A DNA stretch of 64,000 bases. Origin: Serripes groenlandicus (taxonomy: Eukaryota > Mollusca > Bivalvia > Cardiida > Cardiidae). The notes under the pieces are model-generated. The model was not told the origin of the DNA and did no database searches. It was given only the letters and a program-made list of their open reading frames with translations. The stretch is taken from contig JASEVX010000170.1 in NCBI GenBank assembly GCA_031761405.1, positions 62,001-126,000 on the forward strand, given 5' to 3'. Made by a program: the position numbers and the translations under genes. Numbering within the stretch: the first letter of the stretch is position 1; each line of letters begins with the position of its first letter. This document shows, piece by piece, positions 44,079 to 55,169 of the stretch.

Positions 44079-44372
44079 TTAACCCTTTCCCATATATCAA
44101 ACCTGCAGCAGACAACTTTAAACTAGAATATGGAGTGCTCCGCACATGTGTCACCTGCACCTGATCATTGAAAGTTTGGTGAAAAAAGTGTGACGGACAG
44201 ACAGACAGACAGATGCACGCCGGACAAAAAATGAGCAATTTCTCCTTTGGCCACATTATGTTTTCAACTTTATTGAACAATTAAGCTATCTTTTATGGCG
44301 ACTTTTCAGGGGGTTTTCACCATGTTTTCAAAGTCGTCTGCTGCAGACGTGTTGTATGTGGGAAAGGGTTAA
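44079..44372. mobile_element. F1 MITE carrying foreign sequence
   Basis: TTAA both sides, but about 44125-44229 holds a segment with (GACA)n and GCCGGACAAAAAA, typical of Helentron-type elements here, where the left hairpin arm should be. Both ends are of the AACAAATCTGC type. Confidence 0.78.
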
Positions 44373-44379
44373 TGCAGTA

Positions 44380-44480
44380 TTATACATTCATTTATAGAGA
44401 TCTCCCATATTTCTTCCAAGATGTTTTCCCAGTTGTCTGCTATAGTCGTGTTATATATATATATATTGTTGTATGCAGGA
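44380..44480 (+). mobile_element. F1 MITE, right-half fragment
   Basis: TTATAGAGATCTCCCATATTTC, GTTGTCTGCTATAG and TTGTATGCAGGAACG. Confidence 0.45.
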
Positions 44481-44954
44481 ACGTTTCAATCCTGTGTGAC
44501 ATTCCAAGATCTTTAATTCAAGGTTTGCTTTTGCTTGCCATGGCCGGGAGTATAAAAGTGTTGTCTTTATTGTACAAGAGGACAAAGACCATTAAAAGTT
44601 TTATTCTTAAAATGGGAAAACGATTGCCTGCTTCAGTTTTTGGTGAAAAACAGCTGTAATGAAACATGATTTTCTATCAAGTTAGAACAGTTTTGCTGTA
44701 TCTTCTGAAGTGGTTTTAAGAAATCAAAATTAAAGGGTTTTTTCATCTGTAAGTTTACATTTATCTGTAAAAAAGTAGCCATGTTTTGGTACAAAGTCAT
44801 TTGAAACAACTTAGTGTTTATTGAATCGTTAACTTTTGGTGACAGGTAAAATTTGACAGGTGTGGATTTCACTTTTTTCTTCTTTGATATGATTACTGAT
44901 GAGAAAACTCAAATATTCAAACCATGTCTTGTGAAAAGGTGCTGTGTGTGTGTC

Positions 44955-45130
44955 TAAACATTGTCGCAAATGGAGGAATAACTCAAAACGGACAATTTCT
45001 CTTTTTGCCCCATTATGTTTCCAACTTGTTCAGTAATTATATACATTCATTTATAAAGTTTCCATATTTTTGAATAGATGTTTTAAAAGTTGTCTGATGT
45101 AGATTCATTTTAAGTGGGAAATAAATAAAT
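44955..45130 (+). mobile_element. F1 MITE, degenerate
   Basis: CATTGTCGCAAATGGAGG, CTCAAAACGGAC, CATTATGTTTCC and AGTTGTCTGATGTAG. Confidence 0.5.
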
Positions 45131-45228
45131 CTTGACATGATAAAAGATTGCTATGAGAAATTCTTCATTTTTACCTCTTACTCAATTTTTCAGGGAAATA
45201 TTTAAAATGGCAGAAAACTCAAACATAA

Positions 45229-45261
45229 CATCATTTATAATTTATAATTTATAATTTATAA
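45229..45261 (+). repeat. (TTTATAA)n short tandem repeat
   Basis: Four copies of a 7-bp AT-only unit. Confidence 0.85.
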
Positions 45262-45473
45262 GTTCTGTTGGGTTGAAGTAAGAGAATTTGTTTTGTAAAA
45301 GTGGGTGGGGTTTCCTAATTTTAGAAAAAAGATGAAATTCCTAAGTTTGATTCCTGTCTGTACTAAATGCGTTTTATCCTCAAATTTGAAACAGAAACAA
45401 TGGCCGCAGGTAACCAGGGGTTTAATAGCTTAACTGTCTGCATGCTCGAAATTGTTATCAGCTTTGATTGCAA

Positions 45474-45693
45474 ATTAATCCTTTCCCAAATACAACAAAT
45501 CTGAAGCAGATGACTTTAAATCTGTGTTAAATAAGGCAAAAATATGAAAAATCCCTACAAAATTTATGAAAGTATATATTAAATTACTGAATAGAGTTGA
45601 AAACATTGTGGCAAAAGAAAGAAATTGTTTTTCAAAAGTAACATTATCTGCTGTAGATGTTTCAAAATGTGTCTGCAAGTGGGAAAAGGTTAA
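45474..45693 (-). mobile_element. F1 MITE, right hairpin arm deleted
   Basis: TTAATCCTTTCCCAAATAC to CTGCAAGTGGGAAAAGGTTAA. Confidence 0.75.
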
Positions 45694-46057
45694 ATACAAT
45701 TAATGTAACTAAATTTGATTTCAGAAATGGTGGCAAAGATTCTGCGCGCGCTGCTCACAGACATCACAAGAATTATTAACTGCATTTACCAAAATGTGCA
45801 TGTCTATTCTCATCTTCAGAGTCTGCATATTTTTGTAAGATTATAAAAACTTTGTTGGAGTTTTTACCTATCTAATAACATACAGTATTGCCTAAGGGTA
45901 AACTTAGTTACTGTTGAAGGATGAAGGAATGTCCAAGTTTGACTGATGTTAGACATTTTCTTCAAAATCTGCATATTCCCTAGCTAAACAAATGAATGCA
46001 TGGCATTTTATAGCTCTTTGATCAAAATATCAAAAGTGTTCTTCTATCTTTTTAGCA
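45694..46057. other. unassigned
   Basis: Nothing recognised. Confidence 0.5.
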
Positions 46058-46376
46058 GTTAGCCCTTTCACAAATGCATGCAGGTCCATTTTTTTCAAAC
46101 CTGCAGCAGACACCTTTTGAAAACATTGTGCAAAAGGAGAACTTTTATGTATGAGCAATTTTGCTGTTTGCATCAATCTTTTCATTTCTATTCAATATTC
46201 ATACTTTAAAATTGTTTATGGAGTTTTTCTGCATTGATTAAAAAGAGTTGAAAATATTGTAACAAAAGGAGAAATTGTTCTTAAACATGTAACATCTCCA
46301 TTTGCCACTGTGTCATTTAAAAAGATGTCTGCTACATAAGCGTCCGAATGTGTTTGCAATTGGGAAAGGGTAAACT
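46058..46376. mobile_element. two degenerate F1 MITEs, head to tail
   Basis: AACCTGCAGCAGACACC with GAGCAATTTTGC, then AGAGTTGAAAATATTGTAAC to GCAATTGGGAAAGGG. Confidence 0.5.
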
Positions 46377-46441
46377 GGCATGCATGCCAGTGTCTGTCAT
46401 GTGTGGCATAACCATCCTAAGGATAGAACTATTTTTTGTTA

Positions 46442-46691
46442 TTAACCCTTTCCCACATACAACAAATCTGCAGCAGATTACTTTGAAAACATACCCAAAT
46501 TGGTTGGAAACTCCCTTTAAATGAAATTACAATAATTAAATAGAGTTGAAAACTCGTTTTGAGCAATTTTGCTTGTTCAACTTAAAAATTGCTTGTTTTG
46601 AGCAATTCCTTCTTTTGTCACCGATGTTTTTAAAAAGATGTCTGCTGCAGAGGCATCATGCAGAAAGCGTCTATATGAGGGAAAGGGTTAA
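46442..46691 (-). mobile_element. F1 MITE with rearranged hairpin
   Basis: TTAA both sides; the hairpin right arm (TCGTTTTGAGCAATT) is present twice and the left arm is replaced. Confidence 0.78.
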
Positions 46692-47012
46692 GGAATACAA
46701 AGATGACATTTAAGATTATGGAAATTCAGGAGTAAATTAATTGCAGACTAAGAAAAACTGTAAAAACTAAAATCATGTTTCATAATTAATCCAGGTTGAT
46801 ATTTGTACTCTCCTTCTCATGAATATTCAGTTTTTATCATTAGAAAAGCTTGGGGAACAAAACAAGCTGACCATCATTATCCCTTTTAAGCGGATTAAGT
46901 ACGTCCAAACTAATTTCCGTGTCCAAACTTTCAATTTGTTTTTTCCAAGTAGTTTCCTTATGGACCTGGGATCCATGGTGTTTTTTCTTTCCTTAATAAT
47001 TGCATCCTGTCC
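46692..47012. other. unassigned
   Basis: Nothing recognised; a short plus frame with a hydrophobic C-terminus (46819-47016) runs into an F1 copy. Confidence 0.4.
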
Positions 47013-47244
47013 TTAACCCTAATTCCAACATACAGCAAAACTGCAGCAGACGACTTTGAAAATATCTAGGTAAAAACAAGGAACATCTGTTTATTTGTAA
47101 GCTTAACTACTGAATGAAGTTGAAAACATTGTGTCAAATGGAAAAATTGCTCGTTTTGAGCAATTTCATCTTTTGTTACAATGATTTTCAAAAGTCGTCT
47201 GCTGCAGATGCGTCAAAATGCGTCTATATGTGGGAAAAGGTTAA
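47013..47244 (-). mobile_element. F1 MITE
   Basis: TTAA both sides; hairpin TTGCTCGTTTTGAGCAA. Confidence 0.85.
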
Positions 47245-47589
47245 GTAACCAGTCAAATGAAGCTTGTGGATAAGTATCGATCATTCATGCTACATCCTTA
47301 GAATCTTCTAGATTCAGGAATTATTTTAAGTATCCACAACATTGCAATCTTGTGGATAAGAAATTTTGTACATGTCAAAATTCTTTTTTAAATTTAATTA
47401 TGTTCTCTTAAAAAAAAGCTCTTAAGATTTGTATTTCATATAATATTAAAAGAATAAGCCTCAGTATGACTTTCTGTTTGAGTACCCCAATATACAGGAT
47501 TTTAATTGTATACTGCTTAAAACATTGACCGAGACCAATTCTCCAGCAAGGATTTGTTTACGCCACATTTATAAAAGAAAGGCATCTTC
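47245..47589. other. unassigned
   Basis: A trace of the hAT-like foldback (TTTAAGTATCCACAACATTG near 47330) only. Confidence 0.4.
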
Positions 47590-47774
47590 TTAACCCTTTC
47601 CCTCTTACGCATTCTGATGCATTAATGCAGCAGACAACTTTTGAAAACATTGCCACAACGTTTTCAACTCCATTCAGTGATATAAATTTCTTTAATGATT
47701 TTATTTCATATCAATGCCCAAAGTGTTTTCAAAGTCGTCAGCCTGCAATTTAATTGTATGTGGGAAACGGTTCA
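47590..47774 (+). mobile_element. F1 MITE, hairpin deleted
   Basis: AAAACATTG joins CCACAACG directly, removing the hairpin. Left TTAA, right TTCA. Confidence 0.75.
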
Positions 47775-47799
47775 GCTTTGATCCTTGGCACTAATTTAT

Positions 47800-47984
47800 T
47801 TTCTCAGAAAGGACAAAAAGAAGTGCATCATCTTCCCATGGAGATCTATATTAATCATGGTACTCCCAACCTTCAGGAACTATCCGGAGGCCAGCCCATG
47901 ATAATCATCTATCAGCCAAACCCATCCAAAACAGTTGTTATCCCCCTGACCCCAGCTGACCCCTTAAAACATGAAATGCGATAA
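47800..47984 (+). other. coding-like GC-richer island
   Basis: This part of a 76-codon plus frame (EIYINHGTPNLQELSGGQPM, IIIYQPNPSKTVVIPLTPAD) is GC-richer than its surroundings and not in any repeat family seen here. It could be an exon fragment, a conserved non-coding block or chance. No flanking splice sites are convincing. Confidence 0.2.
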
Positions 47985-48140
47985 TAATTCCTTTCCTGAT
48001 GGTTAGTAAATGGGGTTCTGAAGCCAGGCCAAAAGCCAAATACCAAGTGATTTATTCTTGCCCAGTAAAGATAGTAATATTTCTCTGCCATGAGAAGGAT
48101 TAGGGATATTTATTAACCTTTTTCCTACATATATATACAC

Positions 48141-48389
48141 TGAACCCTTTCCCTCATACAACATTTCTGCAGCAGAAGAATTTGAACTTTGAACATATTT
48201 TGTCAAAAAATAGAAAATCTCCATAATTGAATGAATAACCTAGTGATCAACTTAAACTATATAGACAACATTGTGGCCAAAGGAGAAATTGCTCATTTTG
48301 AGCAATTTCTTCTTTTGTCACTATGTTTTCAAAAAGCTGTCTGCTGCAGAGGCATCAGATTAAAGCGTTTATATGAGGGAAAGGGTTAA
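48141..48389 (-). mobile_element. F1 MITE
   Basis: Left flank TGAA, right TTAA; hairpin TTGCTCATTTTGAGCAA; small insertions near both arms. Confidence 0.82.
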
Positions 48390-48409
48390 TGATGCCTCTA
48401 AACCAGATG

Positions 48410-48858
48410 ATAGTTGAAAATATTGTGCCAAAAGGAGAAATTGCTCGAATCAAGCTATTTCTCCTTTTGTCACAAATTGTTTTCAACTATTACTGTTATA
48501 ATTAAATTTGCTCTCATCTATGGAGATTGTTTCACTAATCTTTGCCAATATGATAACAAATTGATTGATTGATTGATTGGGGTTTAACGCCGTTTTCAAC
48601 AATTTCTCAGTTATATCACGGCGGCCAGTTCACCTACTCATGCATTTCCTGGTTTTCTCACACCAGTACTCAGGGCCCACACAACAATCTTCCCAAGCAA
48701 CTGGCTGCTTTTCCACATAGACTTAATTAGCCCATTGGTGGAAGACGAATGACGCACGTCGCATGGACTTTTGTCAATCATCGGAAAGAAAGTTGACCGA
48801 GCCATATGATAACAAAGTTGTCTGCCCGTAGATTTGTTGTATGTGGGAAATGGTTGAT
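48410..48858 (+). mobile_element. F1 MITE interrupted by a SINE
   Basis: Left part GTTGAAAATATTGTGCC with an imperfect hairpin, right part GTTGTCTGCCCGTAGATTTG to GGGAAATGGTTGA; SINE 48561-48803 between. Confidence 0.75.
48561..48803 (-). mobile_element. bivalve Meta/MESC-like SINE, 5'-truncated, in an F1 copy
   Basis: It has the same body as 25299-25506, with an (AATC)n tail on the minus strand. The perfect 13-bp duplication ATATGATAACAAA flanks it (48548-48560 and 48804-48816). It interrupts the old F1 copy 48410-48858. Truncation plus duplication fits target-primed reverse transcription. Confidence 0.84.
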
Positions 48859-48920
48859 ACAGAGCATTAGATAAGCATTGCTCAAAAACCTACCTACCTA
48901 ATTGCCAGTACTGTATTCTC

Positions 48921-49126
48921 TTAACCCTTTCCCTCATATAGACGCTTTCTGACGCCTCTGCAGCAAACGGCTTTTTGAAAACATAGTGACAAAAGAAGAA
49001 ATTGCACAAAACGTGCAATTTCTCCTTTTGCCACCCTGTTTTCCACGTTTTGTCGATTTTCTATGTTTTGACAAAATACGTTCAAAGTCGTCTGCTGCAG
49101 AATTGTCGTATGAGGGAAAGGGTTAA
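48921..49126 (+). mobile_element. F1 MITE with internal deletion
   Basis: TTAA both sides; hairpin TTGCACAAAACGTGCAA; about 25 bp of the AT-rich middle is missing. Confidence 0.88.
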
Positions 49127-49304
49127 TATTGTCTCTGAAGTTAGTGCAACTATTTGAAAACCCTTTTTAAGGGTTAAATTGCCCCGTAAGAAAAACATTG
49201 TGGGAAAAAGTCAACTCCTCCAAATCAAGCCCTTTGAAAAATTGATTTCTCCCAAATCTCATCCTCAAAATCAACCCTCTTCCCAGTTGCTGCTGAGACA
49301 CATC

Positions 49305-49400
49305 TAAAGCAGACGACTTTTTAAAACATTGTATCAAAAGGGGGATATTTCTGATAATGAGCAAGTCATTCTCCTTTCGCCACAAAGTATTCAACTGTAT
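49305..49400 (+). mobile_element. F1 MITE, inner fragment
   Basis: AAAGCAGACGACTTTTTAAA and GAGCAAGTCATTCTCCTTTC; ends absent. Confidence 0.45.
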
Positions 49401-49427
49401 TTGATATACCTGTATGTCAAATTTACC

Positions 49428-49659
49428 TTAACCCTTTCCCTCATACGACAATTCTGCAGCATACAACTTTGAACGTATTTTGTCAAAAAATAGAAAATCT
49501 CCATAATTGAATGGATAACCTATGACAAAAAGTGGAAAACATTGAGGCAAAAGGAGAAATTGCACGTTTTGTGCAATTTCTTCTTTTGTCACTTAATGTT
49601 TTCAAAAAGCCGTCTGCTGCAGAGGCGTCAGAAAGCGTCTATATGAGGGAAAGGGTTAA
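49428..49659 (-). mobile_element. F1 MITE
   Basis: Full length, TTAA both sides; hairpin CAC/GTG. Confidence 0.9.
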
Positions 49660-49705
49660 TATGTTCAATGTCGTCTTATAGTACATGTATATAATATTAT
49701 TATAT

Positions 49706-49742
49706 AATTTAATAATAATAATAATACCAGTTATACAATATT
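49706..49742 (+). repeat. AT-rich stretch with (AAT)n
   Basis: TATTATTATATAATTTAATAATAATAATAAT; nothing else seen between the neighbouring F1 copy and about 50070. Confidence 0.7.
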
Positions 49743-50205
49743 GAGAAGGAAATTATATATAAACATCAAATTTCAAAGCAGCAGTATGTCCTTGATTGAC
49801 TGCACTTTGCTTAAACATCTGATGTGCACATAATGTAACATCCTGTAAATGATTCCTAAATTAGGATAGTTTTCATATCATTTTCATTTATTGGAGTACA
49901 TAAACATTGTCAAGTGATTCAGTATAAGCTTTCCAAAGTATTGAGATTTGATATGCCAGGGGGGGAAATAACCAAGTCATCAGATATCACTGCTGCACAA
50001 AGCAGACACGTGCAGGCATTCAGCAGCTCTTTGTCCAAAACGATGTGGAAATAATTCAAATACAACACGATGATCATATGGGCAGATGACACCATTGCAC
50101 ATGTTACGATGACAGAAACAATATCTCAAATGCATGTAACCATTATGTGGTTAATGGAACTAACACACTCCTTTTTTTTCTGGATAAAGACAACTTCTGC
50201 CACTT

Positions 50206-50418
50206 TTAACCCTTTCCCTCCTACAACATTTCTGCAGCAGACGACTTTAAAAACCTATTAGCAAAAATGTGAAATTTCTCTATAAATGAGTGTTTAAACT
50301 ATAAATAGAGATGAACACATTGTGGGAAAAGCGGAAATTGTTCATTATGGCCTTAATGTTTTCAAAAGTCGTCTGCTGCAAATGCGTCGTAATGCGTCTG
50401 CAAGCGAAAAAGGGTTAA
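50206..50418 (-). mobile_element. F1 MITE, hairpin shortened
   Basis: TTAA both sides; the right arm is lost after TTGTTCATTATGG. Right TTAA is shared with the next copy. Confidence 0.8.
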
Positions 50419-50636
50419 CCCTTTCCCTCCTACAACAAATCTGCAGAAGACTGAAATCATCTTGACATAAATATGAAACAGCTCTATAAATGAAATGTTA
50501 ATTGTTGATTAAAGTTGAAAATATTGTGACAAAAGGAGAAATTGCTTGTTTTGAGAATTTCCTCCTTTTGTCTCAATGTTTTCAAAAGTCGTCTGCTGCA
50601 ACAGCATCAGAAAGCATCTGTATGAGGGAAAAGATT
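50415..50636 (-). mobile_element. F1 MITE
   Basis: It starts at the shared TTAA; hairpin TTGCTTGTTTTGAGAA; right end GAGGGAAAAGATTA. Confidence 0.78.
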
Positions 50637-50694
50637 ATGCCTCAAATTATGCAGTTGTTTCAATTTCATATATTAACCTTTCAACACAATGTCA

Positions 50695-50804
50695 TGTATA
50701 CGCATTTTGATGCATCTGCAGCAGATGGCTTTTGAAAACATTGTAGCAAGGAGAAATTGCTGCAAATGCATCAAAAATACGTTTTCTGGTTGGAAATGGG
50801 TTAA
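50695..50804 (+). mobile_element. F1 MITE, fragments of both ends
   Basis: TATACGCATTTTGATGCATC, TGCAGCAGATGGC, then TTGGAAATGGGTTAA. Confidence 0.5.
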
Positions 50805-51248
50805 AGGAGAATTATGTTGACTGTAAAATAAATTAGACTATAAGGTATTTGATTTAGGGGTTTAATTTCCATGATTACTGTCCTCTGGCCCCTTTTATTC
50901 ATCGAGGCCATCATAGTAAAGACCTTTAATTATCACTGTAGATTGGTTTGTCAGCTTCACTTATTAACTCTATATATGCTATAAATTATACCATTTTCTT
51001 TCATACATGAGTTTATTAATCATCGGCTTTGAAAACTGATGAGGAAAATAAAGCATTGAAATCATTCTGATGAAAAAAAGAGAAATTACAAATTGTTTCA
51101 AGGTGCCTTGCCTTTTCAACTGTGAGAGTATTTGATAATTGATGCATGGCCCTTTAAAATTAACCTTTGGGTTTCTGGTGCATAATATTACAGTGGCACG
51201 TACTGCAAGGAGTGTGAACATTTTATTTCAAATTTATTTTTACTTCTT
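50805..51248. other. unassigned
   Basis: Nothing recognised. Confidence 0.5.
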
Positions 51249-51330
51249 TTACAGACTTGGACGTTAAGTGGTGAGTGGTCTGAGTTTTAAGCTAGCTTGG
51301 TTTGATCCCTGGTGAGGTAATTTAAACCAA
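51249..51330 (+). mobile_element. tRNA-like SINE head, fragment
   Basis: GTTAAGTGGTGAGTGGTCTGAG and GGTTTGATCCCTGG resemble box A and box B at roughly tRNA spacing. No SINE body follows. Confidence 0.3.
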
Positions 51331-51721
51331 ATAGTTAAGACAAAAAAATATTAATTTGGCACTTATTATTATAGGGGCTGTCACCACTTTAAAACTTCTG
51401 AAAGTTGTAAGTCTTATTTTCAGCAATTTCTCAATTTTCCACAATGTTTTCAAAAGCTGTTTGCTGCAAATTATAGTCTAATATGTATAGCCTACATCAG
51501 GGAAAGGATACATTTGTAACCAACTGATGGACTAAAACAAGCTCTATTTCATGGAGAAAAAAGACGTAACCCAATTGTAGCCTGTCATTCCGTGAAGGGA
51601 GTCCATTCTTGGGGAAACCTAATAATTATAACAGGCATCAACTTAAGTGATTGGACATAAACCTCGCTTGCTAAAAACTCTTCCTTTGTCCGCCAAAGAT
51701 ATCTTCAGATATCTTGTTAAT
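51331..51721. other. F1 right-end fragment, otherwise unassigned
   Basis: TTTCAGCAATTTCTC, CCACAATGTTTTCAAAAGC and GTTTGCTGCAAAT at about 51418-51510 are an F1 right part. Confidence 0.45.
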
Positions 51722-51910
51722 ATTGACTGACTGATTGATTGATTGGGGCTTAACGCCGTTTTCAATAATTTTTCAGTCATGGCGGGCCAGTTTCGTGACC
51801 TACCCAGGTATTTCCTGGCGGGCCATTTCCATGACCTACCCATGTATTTCCTAGCTTTCTGACGTACCACACCATTACTCAACAGAAAATTCTTTCTAAG
51901 CAACTGGCTA
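51722..51910 (-). mobile_element. Meta/MESC-like SINE, cut by assembly gap
   Basis: (GATT)n followed by GGGGCTTAACGCCGTTTTC and the diverged body with CACACCATTACTC matches the SINEs at 25299 and 48561. It runs into the N gap, so its 5' end cannot be seen. Confidence 0.7.
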
Positions 51911-52110
51911 NNNNNNNNNNNNNNNNNNNNNNNNNNNNNNNNNNNNNNNNNNNNNNNNNNNNNNNNNNNNNNNNNNNNNNNNNNNNNNNNNNNNNNNNNN
52001 NNNNNNNNNNNNNNNNNNNNNNNNNNNNNNNNNNNNNNNNNNNNNNNNNNNNNNNNNNNNNNNNNNNNNNNNNNNNNNNNNNNNNNNNNNNNNNNNNNNN
52101 NNNNNNNNNN
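51911..52110. other. assembly gap (200 N)
   Basis: Two hundred N, between a SINE and an F1 fragment. The round length suggests a placeholder size. Confidence 0.99.
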
Positions 52111-52275
52111 AAGAAGAAATTACTCAAAACAAGCAATTTCTCCTTTTGTCACCATGTTTTCAACTCTATTCAATTATTGTACTTTCATTTAAAAGGGAGT
52201 TTCCAATTTTGTTGGGGGTATGTTTTCAAAGTTCATTGTCTGCTGCAGATTTGTTGTTTGTCAGGAAAGTGTATA
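52111..52275 (+). mobile_element. F1 MITE, left end in the gap
   Basis: GAAATTACTCAAAACAAGC hairpin to CTGCTGCAGATTTGTTG and AGGAAAGTGTATAA. Confidence 0.7.
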
Positions 52276-52917
52276 AAATAAAGCCCAATCTATCAACACT
52301 CTACAACCTCTTTGATTAATGACTGCATATCTGTGGTCTACACTTTCTAAGATAATTCCCCCCCAAGAGTATGAGAATTTGAGAAAATAACAATTCAGGA
52401 AAAGAAGCCAATTTGATCAATATTACAATATTTAAAAAGAAATAAAAAATATTCTTTTTTCATTTTCTGTTTTGGAAGGTGATATCAAATTGGTTGAATC
52501 CCTCCCACTGTACTGTGCGCCGCGAGACAATAAGTTTAGTTGCTACAGTAACCTGGTGGACTGACCTCATAACTAGCTGGAAAAACTTGGAACACTATAT
52601 ATCAATGTCAGAGCCTGGGAATTTGATTACTGAAAAATTGCCAATAAGTTTAAGAGAATTTTTTTTACAAATTCTTCCTGGTGAATTATTTCTCTGCTCA
52701 TCAAGGCACAGCAACAAATTTCCACTTCACCACAAGCTTTATGAGACTGTAACAAATGCCTTTAGCGGTAACTAAAAATCTGGCCTTAACAGTGTATTTA
52801 GTTCATTTGTGGCATAAAAACAAAATCAGAGCTAATCAAAATGAATGCCAAATACGGAACAGTTGAAAAACCAGTTTAGTTTCACAGTATCACACCTCTT
52901 TTCCATTTTATCTGCCT
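52276..52917. other. unassigned, with one 98-codon frame
   Basis: The plus frame 52479-52775 (HCTVRRETISLVATVTWWTDL) is outside known repeats, but no domain or splice context is recognised. Confidence 0.3.
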
Positions 52918-53149
52918 TTAAACCCCTTTCCCTCATATAGACGCTTTCTGACGCCTCTGCAGCAGACAGCTTTTTGAAAACATAGTGACATAAGAAGAAA
53001 TTGCACAGAACGTGCAGTTTCTCCTTTTGCCACAATGTTTTTCACTGTTAGTCATAGGTTATCCATTCAATTATGGAGATTTTCTATGTTTTGACAAAAT
53101 ACGTTCAAAGTCGTCTGCTGCAGAATTGTTGTATGAGGGAAAGGGTTAA
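52918..53149 (+). mobile_element. F1 MITE
   Basis: TTAA both sides; hairpin TTGCACAGAACGTGCAG. Confidence 0.9.
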
Positions 53150-53157
53150 CGGTCATT

Positions 53158-53228
53158 GTTGTATTCAGTGGTCTAAGAGTGTTGGCCTTGAGAGAGGAAT
53201 ATTAGGTTCAAATCCGATTTAGGGCAGG
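53158..53228 (+). mobile_element. tRNA-like SINE head, fragment
   Basis: CAGTGGTCTAAGAGTGTTGG and GGTTCAAATCC resemble box A and box B. It sits between two F1 copies; no SINE body is visible. Confidence 0.35.
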
Positions 53229-53309
53229 CAAAAACGGAAACTTTAAATGGTTGTTTTAAAATGGTGTCAGTATCGGATAATACCAATGGTCCTAGAAATT
53301 TAAGACCCT

Positions 53310-53541
53310 TTAACCCTTTTCCCTCATATAGACGCTTTCTGACGCCTCTGCAGCAGATGACTTTTTGAAAACATAGTAACAAAAGAAGAAATTGCACAAA
53401 AACGTGCAATTTCTCCTTTTGTCACAATGTTTTCCACTTTTAATCATAGGTTATACATTTAATTATAGAGATTTTCCATCTTTTGACAAAATATGTTCAA
53501 AGTCGTCTGCTGCAGAATTGTCGTATGAGGGAAAGGGTTAA
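53310..53541 (+). mobile_element. F1 MITE
   Basis: TTAA both sides; hairpin TTGCACAAAAACGTGCAA with a six-base loop. Confidence 0.9.
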
Positions 53542-54389
53542 GTTCAACTACCAATGCCATAGGGTTTAATTGGGTAATATTGAGGCAGGCAATCAGTTTT
53601 CTACGAGCTTAGTCACTTATATAAAACCTCTCAGAGCTCAGTACAAAATTTCCCAGAACAAAATATAATCTTTCGTTAAAAGGGTTCAATTTTTCTGCAA
53701 AAATCGTAAAGAGGCTTCACCGAGCATCAGTGAAAAAAACCAATCCCAGAATTCAGTTTCATTAGCTAAGGAATCAACCATCAGTTTGTTTCTCGAAGAA
53801 AAATGTGTTTTCTGCATGTCCGTGAATACTTGAAAACTCCCCGTTTCATCTCAACGCATTCGGCATCAACCAACGTCTTTTTAATCCCTGAAAATCATTG
53901 CCAGGGGATAAGAACATGTTTTCTCCACCATGCGGTAGTCTTATTGAATTTAGATTTATTTCCGCCAGCTAAACTTGGTCTCAGTGCTAGCCTTAAGGCA
54001 GTAAAACAAATTCACAAATTAGAATCTGAACATTAACATTCTGCGTAACCTTCTATTAATTTAAATGTCTTCTTCTTTTTTTTTTTGCACTAAAGAAGAC
54101 GAACACAAATCTTACAAAATATGCCTTACATAAAACATAAATAAGAGGTTAAGACTGAGTCCACAAAAAGTGATGTTTCATATTTGCGCTAATATCATAA
54201 CTTAAATACCTCATTCCCAGACAATACAGACAATATGAGATGTCTTAAACTTGCAGCAGACAATACAATGAAATTATTGCAGTAAATTTCCTTCCCCGAA
54301 TAAGGCATAAGAAGTTGACAGTATTAGGAAAAGGGCTAAAACACAAATCAATCATGTTTGCTCATCATTTTATGTAATATTCACTTTCT
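53542..54389. other. unassigned, with one 77-codon frame
   Basis: The plus frame 53803-54036 (CFLHVREYLKTPRFISTHSA) is in repeat-free sequence; no family is recognised. Confidence 0.3.
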
Positions 54390-54417
54390 CAAAAAGATAT
54401 TTCGTCTGCTGCAGACA
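54390..54417 (-). mobile_element. F1 MITE, right-end fragment
   Basis: TTCTCAAAAAGATATTTCGTC and CTGCTGCAGAC only. Confidence 0.35.
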
Positions 54418-54513
54418 ATTACAGACTCCGAGTCTGCATGATAAACCAGCCTAGCCAGGATAATCCTTTCAATATGGAATATCTTTGAGCTGTGTCTATT
54501 GCAATTTGGGGCC

Positions 54514-54720
54514 TTAACCCTTTCCATCATATAGACGCCTCTGCAGCAGACGTCACTTTTGAAAACAGTGTTGCAAAAGAAGAAATCGCTATCTCCCATT
54601 TGCCACAATGTTTTCAACTCTATTTAATAATTATACTACCATTCACAGTTGTTTTCCACATTTTTGCATGGTAGTTTTCAAAGTTGTCTGCTGTCGTCCT
54701 ATAAGTGTATCATTTGATAA
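54514..54720 (+). mobile_element. F1 MITE, right end lost
   Basis: TTAACCCTTTCCATCATATAG, GACGCCTCTGCAGCAGACG; hairpin reduced to GAAATCGCTATCTCCC; ends GTTGTCTGCTGTCGTCC. Confidence 0.7.
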
Positions 54721-54849
54721 CAAAAATAGAACAGCAGCCCAATTAGTTTTACGCCAATTTACCATTATGTCATCATGTAACACAGAGTAAGTCGCAAGAG
54801 ACAAAATCGCCTGGCACAGTTCATAATGTACTTAGTCCTGATAAATATG

Positions 54850-55085
54850 TTAACATTTTCCTATACTTGCAGAAGCATCTGCTGCAGGCGACTTTTGTAA
54901 ACGTTGAGGTAAATAGTAGAAAAATGGCTCGCAATAAGCAATTTTCTCCTTTTGCCACAAATTGTTTACTTATAATAATCTATTGAATCATTATTTGTCC
55001 TTTCATTTATCGATGGTTTCCATATTTTCGCCTAGTTGCTTTCAAAGAGGTTTGTGGCAGATTGGTGTATATGGGCACGGGTTAA
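54850..55085 (+). mobile_element. F1 MITE, degenerate
   Basis: TTAA both sides; TTTTCCTATACTTGCAGAAG, CTGCTGCAGGCGAC, GGGCACGGGTTAA. Confidence 0.65.
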
Positions 55086-55169
55086 TTTAGAAACAAAGAA
55101 CCTCCCCGTAAACCTTTAAAACTGCAGTTGAAAAAGGTGTAGACAGGTCGCGGAAATGTTTTCCTTTTC

